Below, piece by piece: positions 26,186-35,291 of a stretch of DNA of 36,064 nt. This DNA is from Phycisphaerales bacterium (GTDB taxonomy: Bacteria; Planctomycetota; Phycisphaerae; Phycisphaerales; UBA1924): positions 1-36,064 of the forward strand of contig JACVCS010000035.1 in assembly GCA_016741915.1 (NCBI GenBank). Reading direction: 5' to 3'. Both the position numbers and the translations under genes were made by a program. How positions within the stretch are numbered: position 1 is the stretch's first letter; each line of letters opens with the position of its first letter. Under the pieces are notes generated by a model. That model was not told the DNA's origin, ran no database searches, and was given only the letters and a program-made list of their open reading frames with translations.

Positions 26186-26919
26186 GGCTGAACCCTTCCA
26201 CGAGATTGATTTCCCCCCGCGCTCGCCCCCCCATTTCCACCGCCGCCGCTCCCGCCGTGGTCGTGCGCTCGACTCCCCGGGCCGATCGTGCGGATCACCG
26301 CCCGCGGCTCGCACAACTCCTCCGACGTTTCCCCACGCCCACCATCACGCCCGCCCGGCTCGAGCAACGCCTGCAACGCCCCGAGCGCACTTCGGTACCG
26401 CGAGGCCACCGTGCTCCGCGGCTCGTCCAACGCGTCGGCCATCTGATCAAACGTCAAACACGCAACGTGCTTCAGCACCAGCACCTCGCGCTGCTCGCCC
26501 GGCAGTTGCGACAACTTCAAACCCAGATCACCCAGCGAGACCCGCACCATCGAACCGCCCGACGCGCCGCCCTCTTCCGCACCGGCGCCATCCCCGCTGC
26601 GTCGCGCCATCTCTTCGCCCGCGGCACGCTGCCGCCGCCGCAGCCGCCCCTCCCCGCGCACCTGGTTGTACAGCTCGTTGCGCGCCACGCGCAGCAGCCA
26701 CGCCCCGACCTGACGGACGTCGCCGACTTCGCGCTTGGTCAGGGCCATGACCTTCAAGAACACCTCCTGAGCCACGTCCTCCGCCTGATCGGCGCTGCCG
26801 CTGAGGACCAGCGCATACGACCGCACGCGCGAGCCCCACCGCGACCACAGCAACCGCGCCGAGGCCTCATCGCCCGCGTGCATCCGCAGCAGCAGTGTCC
26901 GGTCGTCAAACTGGTCCAC
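26182..26919 (-). CDS. ECF-family RNA polymerase sigma factor
   Basis: 245 aa sigma-70 family factor of the extracytoplasmic function group. The frame begins with GTG at 26919, with AGGA about 11 bases upstream. Region 2 spans about residues 5-90 (LLLRMHAGDEASARLLWSR, ADQAEDVAQEVFLKVM, GAWLLRVARNELYNQVR). A linker of about 40 residues rich in Gly, Ala and Arg joins it to region 4 at about 130-185 (LSQLPGEQREVLVLKHV, LTFDQMADALDEPRSTVASRYRSAL), a helix-turn-helix for the -35 box. A Gly/Ser-rich tail of about 50 residues follows and is not part of the usual domain. It probably directs a small regulon in response to an envelope signal relayed by the coupled membrane protein. Confidence 0.9.
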   Translation of the reverse strand: MDQFDDRTLLLRMHAGDEASARLLWSRWGSRVRSYALVLSGSADQAEDVAQEVFLKVMALTKREVGDVRQVGAWLLRVARNELYNQVRGEGRLRRRQRAAGEEMARRSGDGAGAEEGGASGGSMVRVSLGDLGLKLSQLPGEQREVLVLKHVACLTFDQMADALDEPRSTVASRYRSALGALQALLEPGGRDGGRGETSEELCEPRAVIRTIGPGSRAHDHGGSGGGGNGGASAGGNQSRGRVQP

Positions 26920-27116
26920 GCTTCACAGGTCCTTCTGCATCCGTCCCACGCGGAAGGGCGAGAGAACTCGGATCGAGAACCGACCCGCCTTTTAGCTCGC
27001 CGCCGCACCACGCACACCCCTCGGCATAGAACCCCACTGGTTGAACAACACCGCCGGCACCCGTCCATACGGGCCGCACGCTGAATATTCGCCACGATCG
27101 CCCCCGGAACAACGAA

Positions 27117-27153
27117 AAACCGGTCTGATGCCCGTGAAGGCACCAGACCGGTT
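27117..27153 (-). terminator. Rho-independent terminator of clpC
   Basis: Long stem AACCGGTCTG-x-TGCC / GGCA-x-CAGACCGGTT with one mismatch, followed on the minus strand by TTTTTCGTTGTT, about 50 bases after the clpC stop. Confidence 0.88.
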
Positions 27154-27201
27154 GAGGAGTCAGTTGGGTTCTGTCAGGTCGAAAGGCTTGATTCTGCGGG
27201 T

Positions 27202-29829
27202 TCAGGTCGTTCCCGCGCCCGCGGCGGCCGTGGGCTTCTCGCCTTCATTCTTCGTCCCCGAGGCCGGGGCGGTTGCGGGCGCTTCGTCCGAAACCGCGAA
27301 GAACAGGTGGTCCTGCTCCTTGCCCTCGGGATCGGTCTTCCGCGTGACGGTGACCTTCTGCCCGGTCTTGATGTCACCCTGCAACAGCATCTCGCTGAGC
27401 GTGTCTTCGAGGAACTGCCCCACCGCGCGACGCAGTGGGCGAGCGCCGAAGTCCGGGTTGTAACCCTTCTCGATCAGGAAGTCCTTCGCCTTCTGATCCA
27501 GCTCCAGCGTGATGCCCTGCAGCTTCACGCGGCTGATCACCTTCGCCGACTCGATGTCGACGATGTTGATCAGGTTCTCCTTCGTCAGCGGGCGGAAGAC
27601 GATCACATCGTCGAGGCGGTTGATGAACTCCGGGCGGAAGAACCGCTCGATTTCCTTCATCAGCAGCGTCTTGATGTTCTCGAAGTTCTGGTCCGCGGTG
27701 CGGCTCACGCCGGTGCCGAAGCCGAACCCGCCGCCGCCCTTGATCAGGTCAGCGCCGATGTTGCTGGTCATGATCAGGATGCAGTTGCGGAAGTCGACGT
27801 TCCGCCCGAACGAGTCGGTCAGGCGCCCTTCTTCCATGATCTGCAGCAGCATGTTGAACACGTCCGGGTGGGCCTTCTCGACTTCGTCGAGCAGGATCAC
27901 GCTGTACGGGCGACGGCGCACACGCTCGGTGAGCTGCCCGCCCTCCTCGTACCCGACGTACCCGGGGGGCGCGCCGACCAGACGAGAAACGTTGTGCTTC
28001 TCCATGTACTCGCTCATGTCCAGGGTGATGAGCGCTTCCTCATCGCCGAACATGAACTCCGCCAGGGCCTTCGCCACCAGCGTCTTACCAACGCCCGACG
28101 GGCCGCAGAAGATGAACGAACCCGCCGGCCGGCGCGGATCCTTCAGCCCCGCACGCGCACGCCGGATGCTCTTGCTGATGGCCTTGATCGCGTCGTCCTG
28201 CGACACGACCTTCTTGTGCAGTTCCTTCTCCAACTCCATCAGGCGCTGCGCCTCTTCCTTCTTCAGACGCTTCACCGGCACGCCGGTCATCTTGCTGATG
28301 ACCTCGCTGATGACGTCCTCGTCCACCACGCCCGCCGCCTGCGTGGTCTTCTCGCGCCATTCCTTCTGGATCTGTTCCTTCTGCTTCTTCAACTGCTCGG
28401 CCTTGTCGCGCAGCTCCGCCGCACGCTCATAGTCCGCCGCCTTCACGCTCTCATCCTTCTCGATGGTGAGCTTCTCGATCTCCGCCTCAATATCCGCCAG
28501 GTTCGGCGGCTTGGTCATGCTCTTGATCCGCACCCGCGCACCCGCCTCGTCGATCGCGTCGATCGACTTGTCCGGCTGCACGCGCCCGGTGATGTACCGA
28601 CCCGACAGCTCCACCGCCGCCACCAGGGCGTCGTCGGTGATCCGCACCTTGTGGTGCTGCTCGTACTTCTCGCGCAGACCCTTGAGGATCTCGATGGTCT
28701 GCTCGTTGTTGGGCGGGTCCACCGGGATGGGCTGGAACCGCCGGGCGAGCGCGTTGTCCTTCTCGATGTACTTGCGGTACTCGTCGAAGGTCGTGGCGCC
28801 GATGCACTGGATCTCGCCGCGCGCCAGCGCCGGCTTCAGCACGTTGCTCGCGTCGATAGCGCCCTCAGCGCCGCCCGCACCCACCAGCGTGTGCAGCTCG
28901 TCGATGAAGAGCATCACATTCTTCGCGCGACGAACCTCGTTCATCACCGCCTTGATGCGCTCCTCGAACTGCCCGCGGTACTTCGTCCCCGCGACCATCA
29001 TCGCCAGGTCCAGCACCACCAGCCGACGGTCGTGCAAGATATCCGGCACGTCCCCCGCGATGATCCGCTGCGCCAGGCCTTCGACGATCGCGGTCTTGCC
29101 CACGCCCGCCTCGCCCAGCAGCACCGGGTTGTTCTTCGTCCGTCGGCACAGCACCTGCACCAGCCGCTCGATCTCCGTGGCGCGACCGATCACCGGGTCC
29201 AGCGTGCCCTCGCGCGCCAGCTCCGTCAGGTCGCGACCGAACGAATCCAGCGCCGGGGTCTTGCTCTTCCCCGCCGCACGTGCGCCCGAGCCGCCCTCAG
29301 ACGAGGCGCTCTCGCCCGTGGGTCGCGACGACGAAGCCCCGCCCTCACGCGTGCCCGAGCCGGGCGCCGCGCCGCCGTCGTCCGTCTCAGTCCCGGCGCC
29401 GAGCAGGTTCAGAACCTCCTCGCGCACCTGGTCGAGCTTCAGACCCAGGTTCATCAGCACCTGCGCCGCCACGCCGTCGTGCTCGCGCAGCAGACCGAGC
29501 AAAAGGTGCTCGGTGCCGACATAGTTGTGGTTCAGATTCCGCGCTTCCTCGATGGCGTACTCGATCACCTTCTTCGCCCGCGGCGTCTGCGGCAGCTTGC
29601 CCATCGTGACCATCTCGGGCCCCGGCTTGACAAGCTTCTCAACCTCCAAACGCACCTTCCGCAGATCGATCTCAAGGTTCTTCAAGACGTTGGCACCAAC
29701 GCCCGAGCCCTCTTTCACCAGACCCAGCAGGATGTGCTCGGTCCCGATGTACTCGTGGTTGAAGCGCTGCGCTTCCTGGTTCGCCAGGGCCATCACCTTG
29801 CGGGCACGGTCTGTAAATCGTTCGAACAT
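27202..29829 (-). CDS. clpC: ATP-dependent Clp protease ATP-binding subunit ClpC
   Basis: AAA+ unfoldase that, with ClpP, degrades damaged or tagged proteins in the cytoplasm; 875 aa. The ATG at 29829 has a near-perfect AAGGAGG at ideal distance and begins [11 protein letters not shown], the classical ClpC start. Two Clp_N repeats fill about residues 1-145 ([15 protein letters not shown] and [17 protein letters not shown]). A Gly/Ser-rich linker of about 40 residues follows. D1 has Walker [10 protein letters not shown] near 243 and Walker B LFIDELH. The UVR-type coiled-coil insert is at about 458-487 ([20 protein letters not shown]), which separates ClpC from ClpA. D2 has Walker A GPSGVGKT near 575 and [16 protein letters not shown] after SNIGADLI is the region that docks ClpP in ClpC/ClpX. 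A short Ala/Thr-rich tail ends the protein. No CtsR operator or CIRCE element was recognised upstream. Confidence 0.97.
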   Translation of the reverse strand: MFERFTDRARKVMALANQEAQRFNHEYIGTEHILLGLVKEGSGVGANVLKNLEIDLRKVRLEVEKLVKPGPEMVTMGKLPQTPRAKKVIEYAIEEARNLNHNYVGTEHLLLGLLREHDGVAAQVLMNLGLKLDQVREEVLNLLGAGTETDDGGAAPGSGTREGGASSSRPTGESASSEGGSGARAAGKSKTPALDSFGRDLTELAREGTLDPVIGRATEIERLVQVLCRRTKNNPVLLGEAGVGKTAIVEGLAQRIIAGDVPDILHDRRLVVLDLAMMVAGTKYRGQFEERIKAVMNEVRRAKNVMLFIDELHTLVGAGGAEGAIDASNVLKPALARGEIQCIGATTFDEYRKYIEKDNALARRFQPIPVDPPNNEQTIEILKGLREKYEQHHKVRITDDALVAAVELSGRYITGRVQPDKSIDAIDEAGARVRIKSMTKPPNLADIEAEIEKLTIEKDESVKAADYERAAELRDKAEQLKKQKEQIQKEWREKTTQAAGVVDEDVISEVISKMTGVPVKRLKKEEAQRLMELEKELHKKVVSQDDAIKAISKSIRRARAGLKDPRRPAGSFIFCGPSGVGKTLVAKALAEFMFGDEEALITLDMSEYMEKHNVSRLVGAPPGYVGYEEGGQLTERVRRRPYSVILLDEVEKAHPDVFNMLLQIMEEGRLTDSFGRNVDFRNCILIMTSNIGADLIKGGGGFGFGTGVSRTADQNFENIKTLLMKEIERFFRPEFINRLDDVIVFRPLTKENLINIVDIESAKVISRVKLQGITLELDQKAKDFLIEKGYNPDFGARPLRRAVGQFLEDTLSEMLLQGDIKTGQKVTVTRKTDPEGKEQDHLFFAVSDEAPATAPASGTKNEGEKPTAAAGAGTT

Positions 29830-30346
29830 CTTCCAACCTCCTTGCGAGTCGAACCGGACGCAGCGTATCCGCGCCTCGGCCCTGCCCGCGACCTTGAACC
29901 CCGCCGACGACGAACGATCACTCGTCCATCCGGAAAGGTCCTGACCCGCTCCGCCCACACACTCGGGGCTTCACGGGTCCCTGCGAGACTCTCCCAACAA
30001 CCCATACGTGGGTACGTTGCCGGAAGGTCCTCCGATTCGCGTGATCTTCTCGGTCCATCAGGCTTTCGCCCATACACCGATCTTCACACAACTCGGACAA
30101 GAGATATCGGCAGCGATCGGCGTGCCGTTCGTCCGTTTCAGATATTTCCCCCTCCGCCGGCCCCCAAATCGCTGCGAAGGCTCATTTCTGCGCTCACAAC
30201 GCCCCCCTAAGGCCCGCCAACCGCCTTACTCCGACCGATCGATCAGCCGCTTTGGACCCCCAACCACGGGGCACTGCCCGCCAACCTGCCAGATGGGCAG
30301 GCCGACCAACCGCCTCCAAACCCGACGGTTCCCGCCATTGGCCCGG
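29830..30346. other. Intergenic stretch upstream of clpC
   Basis: 517 bases with no supported gene. It must hold the clpC promoter on the minus strand and the 3' end of the lipoprotein transcript. A small inverted repeat CTGCCC/GGGCAG lies at about 30275-30301 without a T-tract. No CIRCE (TTAGCACTC) element was found. Confidence 0.4.
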
Positions 30347-31399
30347 TCAGAACGTGTTGGTGATATGTTGAAAACCCCGAACGCCCGAACCGCTCATGTG
30401 GTTGTGGTGGATGTGCAACATCTGCTCGGTGATGTTCGACAACCCGTCCCCATCATCATCCTCGCACATCTTCGAATCTACCCGCGGCAGCTTTGACCCG
30501 TCGTTGTTCCCGCCCGCGGTCATCGCCACAAGCGTCACCGCACGCACAGGCGCGATCGTCAGCGCCGGGCCATCGAAATCAAACTCGATCCGATCCTCCG
30601 CGAAGACCCGCATCGGCACGCGCAGCACCATCGGCTTCAACACCGACCGCTCCAACATCACCCCCAACCCCTTCACGCGCCCGCGCGCCGTGACGTTCAA
30701 CTCCAACTCCGCCCTGCCCGTCTTCGGGTCGATCAGCACAAAGCTCGGCATCGTCTCCCCCACCGTCTCCAATCTCACCCTGATCGAATCACCATCCAGC
30801 CAGCCGGCAAAGCTCGTCACCCGCATCCTTCGCAGCCCGCCCTCGTACGCGATCGTGCGATCAAACGTGATCGAGAAATCGCCCGTCAGCCGCTGCGACG
30901 CCGATGCCGACCGAAAAACCAACTGCACGGGACGCTCGCTCTTCAGCGTGACCTCCTTCGCCCAATCGCCCGCCGGCGCGTTCTTGTCGATCATCTCGCC
31001 CGCGAACCTCAACTCATCCTCCGTCGAAAACACCGGCAGCGTGTTGCACGCCCGCCCGTTCTCATTCACCACGCGGTTCTGCGCGGGCAACGCGGAATAG
31101 AACCACGTCGCCGCCTCATCGAACTTCTCCTGTCGGCCGTACCCCCGCGCCGCCAACAATGCCGTCATCGCGAAGTTCACCTGCTCAGACTGACGGTTGG
31201 CCTCCTGCATCGCCGCGACGCGCTGCGCCTCGGGCTGCTCGCAGACGCGCTCGAACTGCATGACGATGCTGGCGCCGGACATCTGCGCGCAGCGCACAAC
31301 CGTGTCCTCGCGTGCCCCGTTCGTGCCGCACGCGCCCAGCGTCAGCATCGAGCCGAGCAAAGCCACCACCACCACCGCCGCACGCATCGCCGTTCGCAT
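30347..31399 (-). CDS. Predicted lipoprotein with C-terminal calcium-loop motif and His-rich tail
   Basis: 350 aa, family not recognised. The ATG at 31399 follows GGAGGG at good spacing. The signal peptide ends in lipobox LGAC (lipidated Cys24). About residues 35-110 look helical, with AMQEANRQSEQVNFAMTALLAARGY resembling a TPR-like helix pair (KFDEAATWFYSAL). The middle part is beta-rich (LVFRSASASQRLTGDFSITFD, RLETVGETMPSFVLIDP). The C-terminus has CEDDDGDGLSNITEQM, a DxDGDG calcium-loop of thrombospondin type 3/EF-hand style, followed by a tail with five histidines. It is divergent from the alpha/beta hydrolase gene with 62 bases between starts, so the two probably share a regulatory region. 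Confidence 0.75.
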   Translation of the reverse strand: MRTAMRAAVVVVALLGSMLTLGACGTNGAREDTVVRCAQMSGASIVMQFERVCEQPEAQRVAAMQEANRQSEQVNFAMTALLAARGYGRQEKFDEAATWFYSALPAQNRVVNENGRACNTLPVFSTEDELRFAGEMIDKNAPAGDWAKEVTLKSERPVQLVFRSASASQRLTGDFSITFDRTIAYEGGLRRMRVTSFAGWLDGDSIRVRLETVGETMPSFVLIDPKTGRAELELNVTARGRVKGLGVMLERSVLKPMVLRVPMRVFAEDRIEFDFDGPALTIAPVRAVTLVAMTAGGNNDGSKLPRVDSKMCEDDDGDGLSNITEQMLHIHHNHMSGSGVRGFQHITNTF

Positions 31400-31461
31400 C
31401 GTCTACCCTCCCGATACAGACCGCACCGTTTGTTGTTCACCTCACACGAGCATCATCGCGT

Positions 31462-32382
31462 ATGCCGAAACCTTCCGCAAGCCCCGCCGCCACCACCGCT
31501 CCCGCCCAAAGCCCCGCCCGGCGGCCGCTGAAACTCGCCCTCCGCCTCTTCCTCCTCCTGCTCATCACCTACACCGTCTGGTGCGTGATCGTCTACGTCA
31601 AGCAAGATTCGCTCATCTTCCCACGCTCCGCCATCGCCCCCGTCTCACCCCAGGACGAACAACCCCAGATCGGCGAACAACTCCTCAGCCTCTCCCGCGA
31701 CGGCACGCCGCTGTGCGTCATCCTCTGGATGCCCGCTGACCTCTCCCGAAAATCCTCCCTCGCCCCCGGACAGAAACCCCTCCCCGCCCTCATCTACATC
31801 CACGGCAACGCCGAACGCATCGAACACGTCCGCGCCGCCGCTCTCACCGACCCCTACAAAAACCTCGGCTTCGCCGTCGCCACGCTCGAATACCGCGGCT
31901 ACTCGCCCCTCGCGCCGGGCGAACCGTCACAAGACGACATCACCCGCGACCTCGTCACCCTCTACGACGCTCTCGCCAGCGACCCACGCATCGACCCCAG
32001 CCGCATCGTCTTCCACGGCCGCTCCCTCGGCGGCGGTTTCGCCTGCGATCTCGCACGCTACCGCTCACCCGCCGCCCTCGTCCTCGAAAGCACCTTCACC
32101 TCCATCGCCTCCTTCAGCTCACGCATGGGCGTGCCCAGCTTCCTCTGCAAACACCCGCTCCGCAACGACGAAGTCCTCCCCACACTCAGCGCCCCCGTGC
32201 TCATCATGCACACCACCAGCGACACACTCATCCCCATCAGCCACGCCCGCACATTGAAAAGCCTCACCAAAGACGCCGAGCTCATCGAAATGCCCGGCGG
32301 CCACAGCGAATGCCCCGCCGACTTCGACGCATACACCGCCGCGATCACGAACTTCCTGAAGAAGCACGGCTACGGCAAGTAA
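31462..32382 (+). CDS. Membrane-anchored alpha/beta hydrolase (ABHD12/13 Bem46-like)
   Basis: 306 aa serine hydrolase. The ATG at 31462 is the first start that gives a sensible N-terminus: a basic Ala/Pro-rich segment, then one membrane helix at about 25-45 (LALRLFLLLLITYTVW), with the catalytic domain outside. IYIHGNAE is the oxyanion-hole region. The nucleophile is Ser188 in HGRSLGGG, the acid Asp254 in SDTLIP and the base His281 in GGHSECP, so the triad is complete. The pattern fits the Bem46/ABHD13 group, whose substrates (esters, acyl thioesters or lipids) are mostly unknown in bacteria. The gene ends in a palindrome that can serve as terminator and faces the response regulator gene. Confidence 0.88.
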   Translation: MPKPSASPAATTAPAQSPARRPLKLALRLFLLLLITYTVWCVIVYVKQDSLIFPRSAIAPVSPQDEQPQIGEQLLSLSRDGTPLCVILWMPADLSRKSSLAPGQKPLPALIYIHGNAERIEHVRAAALTDPYKNLGFAVATLEYRGYSPLAPGEPSQDDITRDLVTLYDALASDPRIDPSRIVFHGRSLGGGFACDLARYRSPAALVLESTFTSIASFSSRMGVPSFLCKHPLRNDEVLPTLSAPVLIMHTTSDTLIPISHARTLKSLTKDAELIEMPGGHSECPADFDAYTAAITNFLKKHGYGK

Positions 32383-32387
32383 ACCAC

Positions 32388-32416
32388 TCAGAGCCGTCGG
32401 CTTCAGCCGACGGTGG
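32388..32416 (+). terminator. Palindrome acting as terminator; REP-like element A
   Basis: CCGTCGGCTTCAGCCGACGG forms a 9-bp hairpin (8 bp with a TTCA loop), directly after the hydrolase stop and followed by TGGTCTTTCTC. The flanking CAGAG matches element B at 32492-32520 in inverted orientation. Confidence 0.65.
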
Positions 32417-32457
32417 TCTTTCTCGTCATCCCAGTTGTGCGGATGACACACTCAGAC

Positions 32458-32520
32458 GATCCCTCGACTGAAGTCGGATGTGAACGATTCAGATCCCTCG
32501 ACTGAAGTCGAGGGCTCTGA
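32458..32520 (-). repeat. REP-like element B with an extra half copy
   Basis: On the minus strand CCCTCGACTTCAGTCGAGGG preceded by CAGAG is a full palindrome at 32495-32514. A partial direct copy (GATCCCTCGACTGAAGTCG) lies at 32458-32476. Relative to element A, two base pairs of the stem are changed on both sides, so pairing is kept. Confidence 0.7.
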
Positions 32521-32524
32521 GGAT

Positions 32525-34066
32525 TCACCCCGCCAGCGCATCGCGCCCCGGATCGATCCCAAGCTGCCTCATCTTCTTGTACAGCGTCGTGCGGTTGATT
32601 CCCAGTTTCTCCGCCGCCTTCATCTTGTTGTTCCCCGAGGCACGCAGCGCCTCGAGAATGATCCGCTTCTCCGGCTCGCGCAGCGCATCCTCCAGCGTCG
32701 CGCCCGCTACCGCCGCCGGTGCTGTCGTTACCACCGACGAACTCGCGCCCGCCGTTGCACCAGCACCCGCCGCCGCCGAACCCATGCTCCCCGGCGCACC
32801 CATCGGCGCAAAGACCAACCCGCCCCCGCCCACAACCTGCGGCGGCAGATCCTCCACCGTCACCGTGGGCCTCCGCGCCAGCACCACCGCTCGCTCGATG
32901 ATGTTCCCAAGCTCGCGCACATTCCCCGGGAACGCGTACCGCCGGAGCGCATCCATCGCCCCCGCGTCGATCCCCGTCACCACACGCCCGACCGCCGCAC
33001 TGTGCATCTTCAGGAAATGCTCCGCCAGCATCGGGATATCGCTCACCCGCTCACGCAGCGGCGGGAGCTCGATCTTCACCACGTTGATCCGGTAGTACAA
33101 ATCCTGCCGAAAACGCCCCGCCGCGACCAAGTCCTCCAAAGGCTGGTTGCTCGCAAGGATCACCCGGCAATCCACCTCCACCGTCTGATTGCTCCCCACC
33201 GGCTCAAACTTCCGCTCCTGCAAAACCCGCAGCAGCTTGAGCTGCATCCCCGGGCTGGCGCTGTTGATCTCGTCAAGAAAAATCGTCCCGCCGTCCGCCG
33301 CGAGAAACTTCCCCACCTTGTCCGCGTGCGCGCCGGTGAAGCTCCCCTTCACATGCCCGAACAGCTCGCTCTCCAGCAGCGTCTCCGGGATGCTCCCGCA
33401 CGCCAACTCCACAAACGGCTTGCTCGCCCTGGGCGATCGATGATGGATCGCGTGCGCGATCAGGCTCTTGCCCGTGCCGCTCTCGCCGGTCATCAAGACC
33501 GTCGTCTTCGTCGGCGCCACCGCCTCGATCAGGTCGTAGATCCGGGTCATCCGCGCGTCGGAGCCGATGATCGCATCCAAGCCGAACTTGCTCTGCAGCC
33601 GCTGCTTCAGTTCGCGGTTCTCTTCCTGCAGCGCGTGCTGCCGCAGCGCACGTTCAAGGGCGATCCGCAGCTCGCTGTCGATCACGGGCTTGGTGAGATA
33701 ATCCGCCGCACCCAGTCGCACCGCCTTCACCGCGTTCTCGATCGTGCCGTAGCCCGTGAGCATGAGCACCACCGTGCTGGGGTGCTTTTCGCTGATCTGC
33801 TGCAGCAGTTGCATGCCGTCCATCGTGGGCATCGCCACATCGCTGATGACCACCGCGAACGGTCGGCGTGCCTGCGCTGCCCCGCCGCCGCTCTCCGCCA
33901 TCGCCAGGGCCTGCAGCGCTTCCTGCCCGTCAAGGGCCGTACTCGCTTCGAGCCCCTCAGCACGCAGAAACTCCGCCATCGACTCCGCCACGATCGGGTC
34001 GTCGTCCACCACCAGCACACGGTGCCGCTTCTCCGCGCCCGCATTCTCCGTGAGTTTCAGACTCAT
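32525..34066 (-). CDS. NtrC-family sigma-54-dependent response regulator
   Basis: 513 aa transcriptional activator. The ATG at 34066 overlaps the kinase stop in ATGA, so translation is coupled. The receiver domain (about 15-140) has VVDDD, phosphoacceptor Asp76 in VVISDVAMPTMDG, Thr104 and Lys126, with an Ala/Gly-rich insert of about 12 residues just before the Asp. The AAA+ domain has Walker A GESGTGKS at 194-201, the sigma-54 contact loop GSFTGA at 241-246 (Ser in place of the common Ala), Walker B GGTIFLDEI and the arginine-finger region FRQDLYYRINV. A low-complexity linker precedes a Fis-type helix-turn-helix (NNKMKAAEKLGINRTTLYKKM). With the kinase it forms a two-component system for sigma-54 promoters; target genes are unknown and no -24/-12 promoter was recognised in the window. 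Confidence 0.94.
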   Translation of the reverse strand: MSLKLTENAGAEKRHRVLVVDDDPIVAESMAEFLRAEGLEASTALDGQEALQALAMAESGGGAAQARRPFAVVISDVAMPTMDGMQLLQQISEKHPSTVVLMLTGYGTIENAVKAVRLGAADYLTKPVIDSELRIALERALRQHALQEENRELKQRLQSKFGLDAIIGSDARMTRIYDLIEAVAPTKTTVLMTGESGTGKSLIAHAIHHRSPRASKPFVELACGSIPETLLESELFGHVKGSFTGAHADKVGKFLAADGGTIFLDEINSASPGMQLKLLRVLQERKFEPVGSNQTVEVDCRVILASNQPLEDLVAAGRFRQDLYYRINVVKIELPPLRERVSDIPMLAEHFLKMHSAAVGRVVTGIDAGAMDALRRYAFPGNVRELGNIIERAVVLARRPTVTVEDLPPQVVGGGGLVFAPMGAPGSMGSAAAGAGATAGASSSVVTTAPAAVAGATLEDALREPEKRIILEALRASGNNKMKAAEKLGINRTTLYKKMRQLGIDPGRDALAG

Positions 34067-35049
34067 GCGCCCGCCCCCCGTTCACCCATGGTCCTCTTCG
34101 ATCCCTCCTCAGCCGCATTCAGCCCCGTCCCCGGCGCGATCCGTTCCACCGGCAGCGTCACCCGCAGACATGCCCCCCGCGCCCCGGCGCCTTCATTATC
34201 AAACAACTCCAGCGTTCCCCGGCACTTCTCGACCAACTCACGCACCAACGCCAGCCCGATCCCCAGATGCCCCGGCTTTGTGCTCACGCCGCGAACGCCC
34301 TGCGCACCAAGCCCACGCTTCAGCCCAAGCCCCGGCCCGTCATCAACCACGCGCAGCACCACCCTCGGCCCGGCACCCGTCTGCTCGATCTTCCCCTCCA
34401 CCATCACCCGCGAGCCCGCCATCTTCGTTCCGCCGCCGCTCATCGCGCGACGCTGCAGCGCAATCGCCTCCACCGCGTTCCGCACCGCGTTCACCACCAC
34501 CGAGTACACGCACATCGGCGCGGCCGTATCGAGCGCTTCATCCAGATGCACCTCAAGCCTCACCGAGTTCTCCGTCGCCATCGGCTCCATGATCGCCGAC
34601 GCGAAGTGCACCGCCTCGCTCATGCTCCCCGGTGCCTCACCGATCCCCAGCCTCGACCGCGTGGTGCTCATCGCGCTCCCCGCCGCCGCGGCACTGCTCA
34701 GCGCCTGGCTCATCTGCTCCAGCGCCGCGCGCACGATCCCCAGCCGCCGCTGCACATCGCCCACGCGCGACACGTCCGAGACGATCGCCCCCAGATCACT
34801 CCCCGCCAGCGAGACCTGCCGAAGGCTCGCATCCAGCAGATTCGAAAGCTCGTGCACCAACCCCGTCAGCCGATCCGCGACACACGCCGGATCGCTCTTC
34901 GAGACCGCCGAGTGCTTCAGCGAGCCCGTCAGCGCACTGACGCGCACCACCCCCGGGTGGCGCTGCCCGCGCTGCCGCGCATCGTTCTGCTCTTTGTCGC
35001 CGCCGCCACCACCGTTGGGCGGGCGCGCTCCGTCTTCCGGGACGTTCAT
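34063..35049 (-). CDS. Cytosolic histidine kinase, partner of the NtrC-type regulator
   Basis: 328 aa sensor kinase. The ATG at 35049 follows GGAAGGGG at short spacing; the upstream open frame is rejected as it lacks one. No membrane helix and no PAS or GAF domain is visible: residues 1-40 are Gly/charge-rich and probably disordered. The dimerisation helix holds the likely phosphoacceptor His66 in LVHELSNLLDA, of the NtrB-like H-E-x-x-N type. The ATPase domain has NAVRNAVEAI (N box), VVDDGPGLG (G1) and GHLGIGLALVRELVEKCRGTLEL (G2). It ends at the ATGA overlap with the response regulator gene. The signal is probably sensed through a partner protein. Confidence 0.9.
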   Translation of the reverse strand: MNVPEDGARPPNGGGGGDKEQNDARQRGQRHPGVVRVSALTGSLKHSAVSKSDPACVADRLTGLVHELSNLLDASLRQVSLAGSDLGAIVSDVSRVGDVQRRLGIVRAALEQMSQALSSAAAAGSAMSTTRSRLGIGEAPGSMSEAVHFASAIMEPMATENSVRLEVHLDEALDTAAPMCVYSVVVNAVRNAVEAIALQRRAMSGGGTKMAGSRVMVEGKIEQTGAGPRVVLRVVDDGPGLGLKRGLGAQGVRGVSTKPGHLGIGLALVRELVEKCRGTLELFDNEGAGARGACLRVTLPVERIAPGTGLNAAEEGSKRTMGERGAGA

Positions 35050-35291
35050 GCCCCTTCCATCGTCACGAGCACGCACCACCTTCAGCCCCGCTGTGGCTTT
35101 TCGGCAACATCCGCCGCTCTTCACACACGCCCAACCCGATCGCACACCTGACACGCGCACTCATCAACATCACCGTCGCCGCCGATCTGTCGATCGATCG
35201 CCACAGTCCCGCGCAGGAGCACCGCCAACCCGCCGCAAATCTGTCCTCGTTCGTCAACACCCGCACCACGCCGCGGCGATTCCCCACGGGC
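35050..35291. other. Intergenic stretch
   Basis: 242 bases between the ABM protein gene and the kinase, same strand. No gene or clear terminator was seen; the kinase promoter should be here. Confidence 0.35.

Noticed and set aside
27307-30210. 967-aa plus-strand frame
   Set aside because: Antisense to clpC, whose identity is certain.
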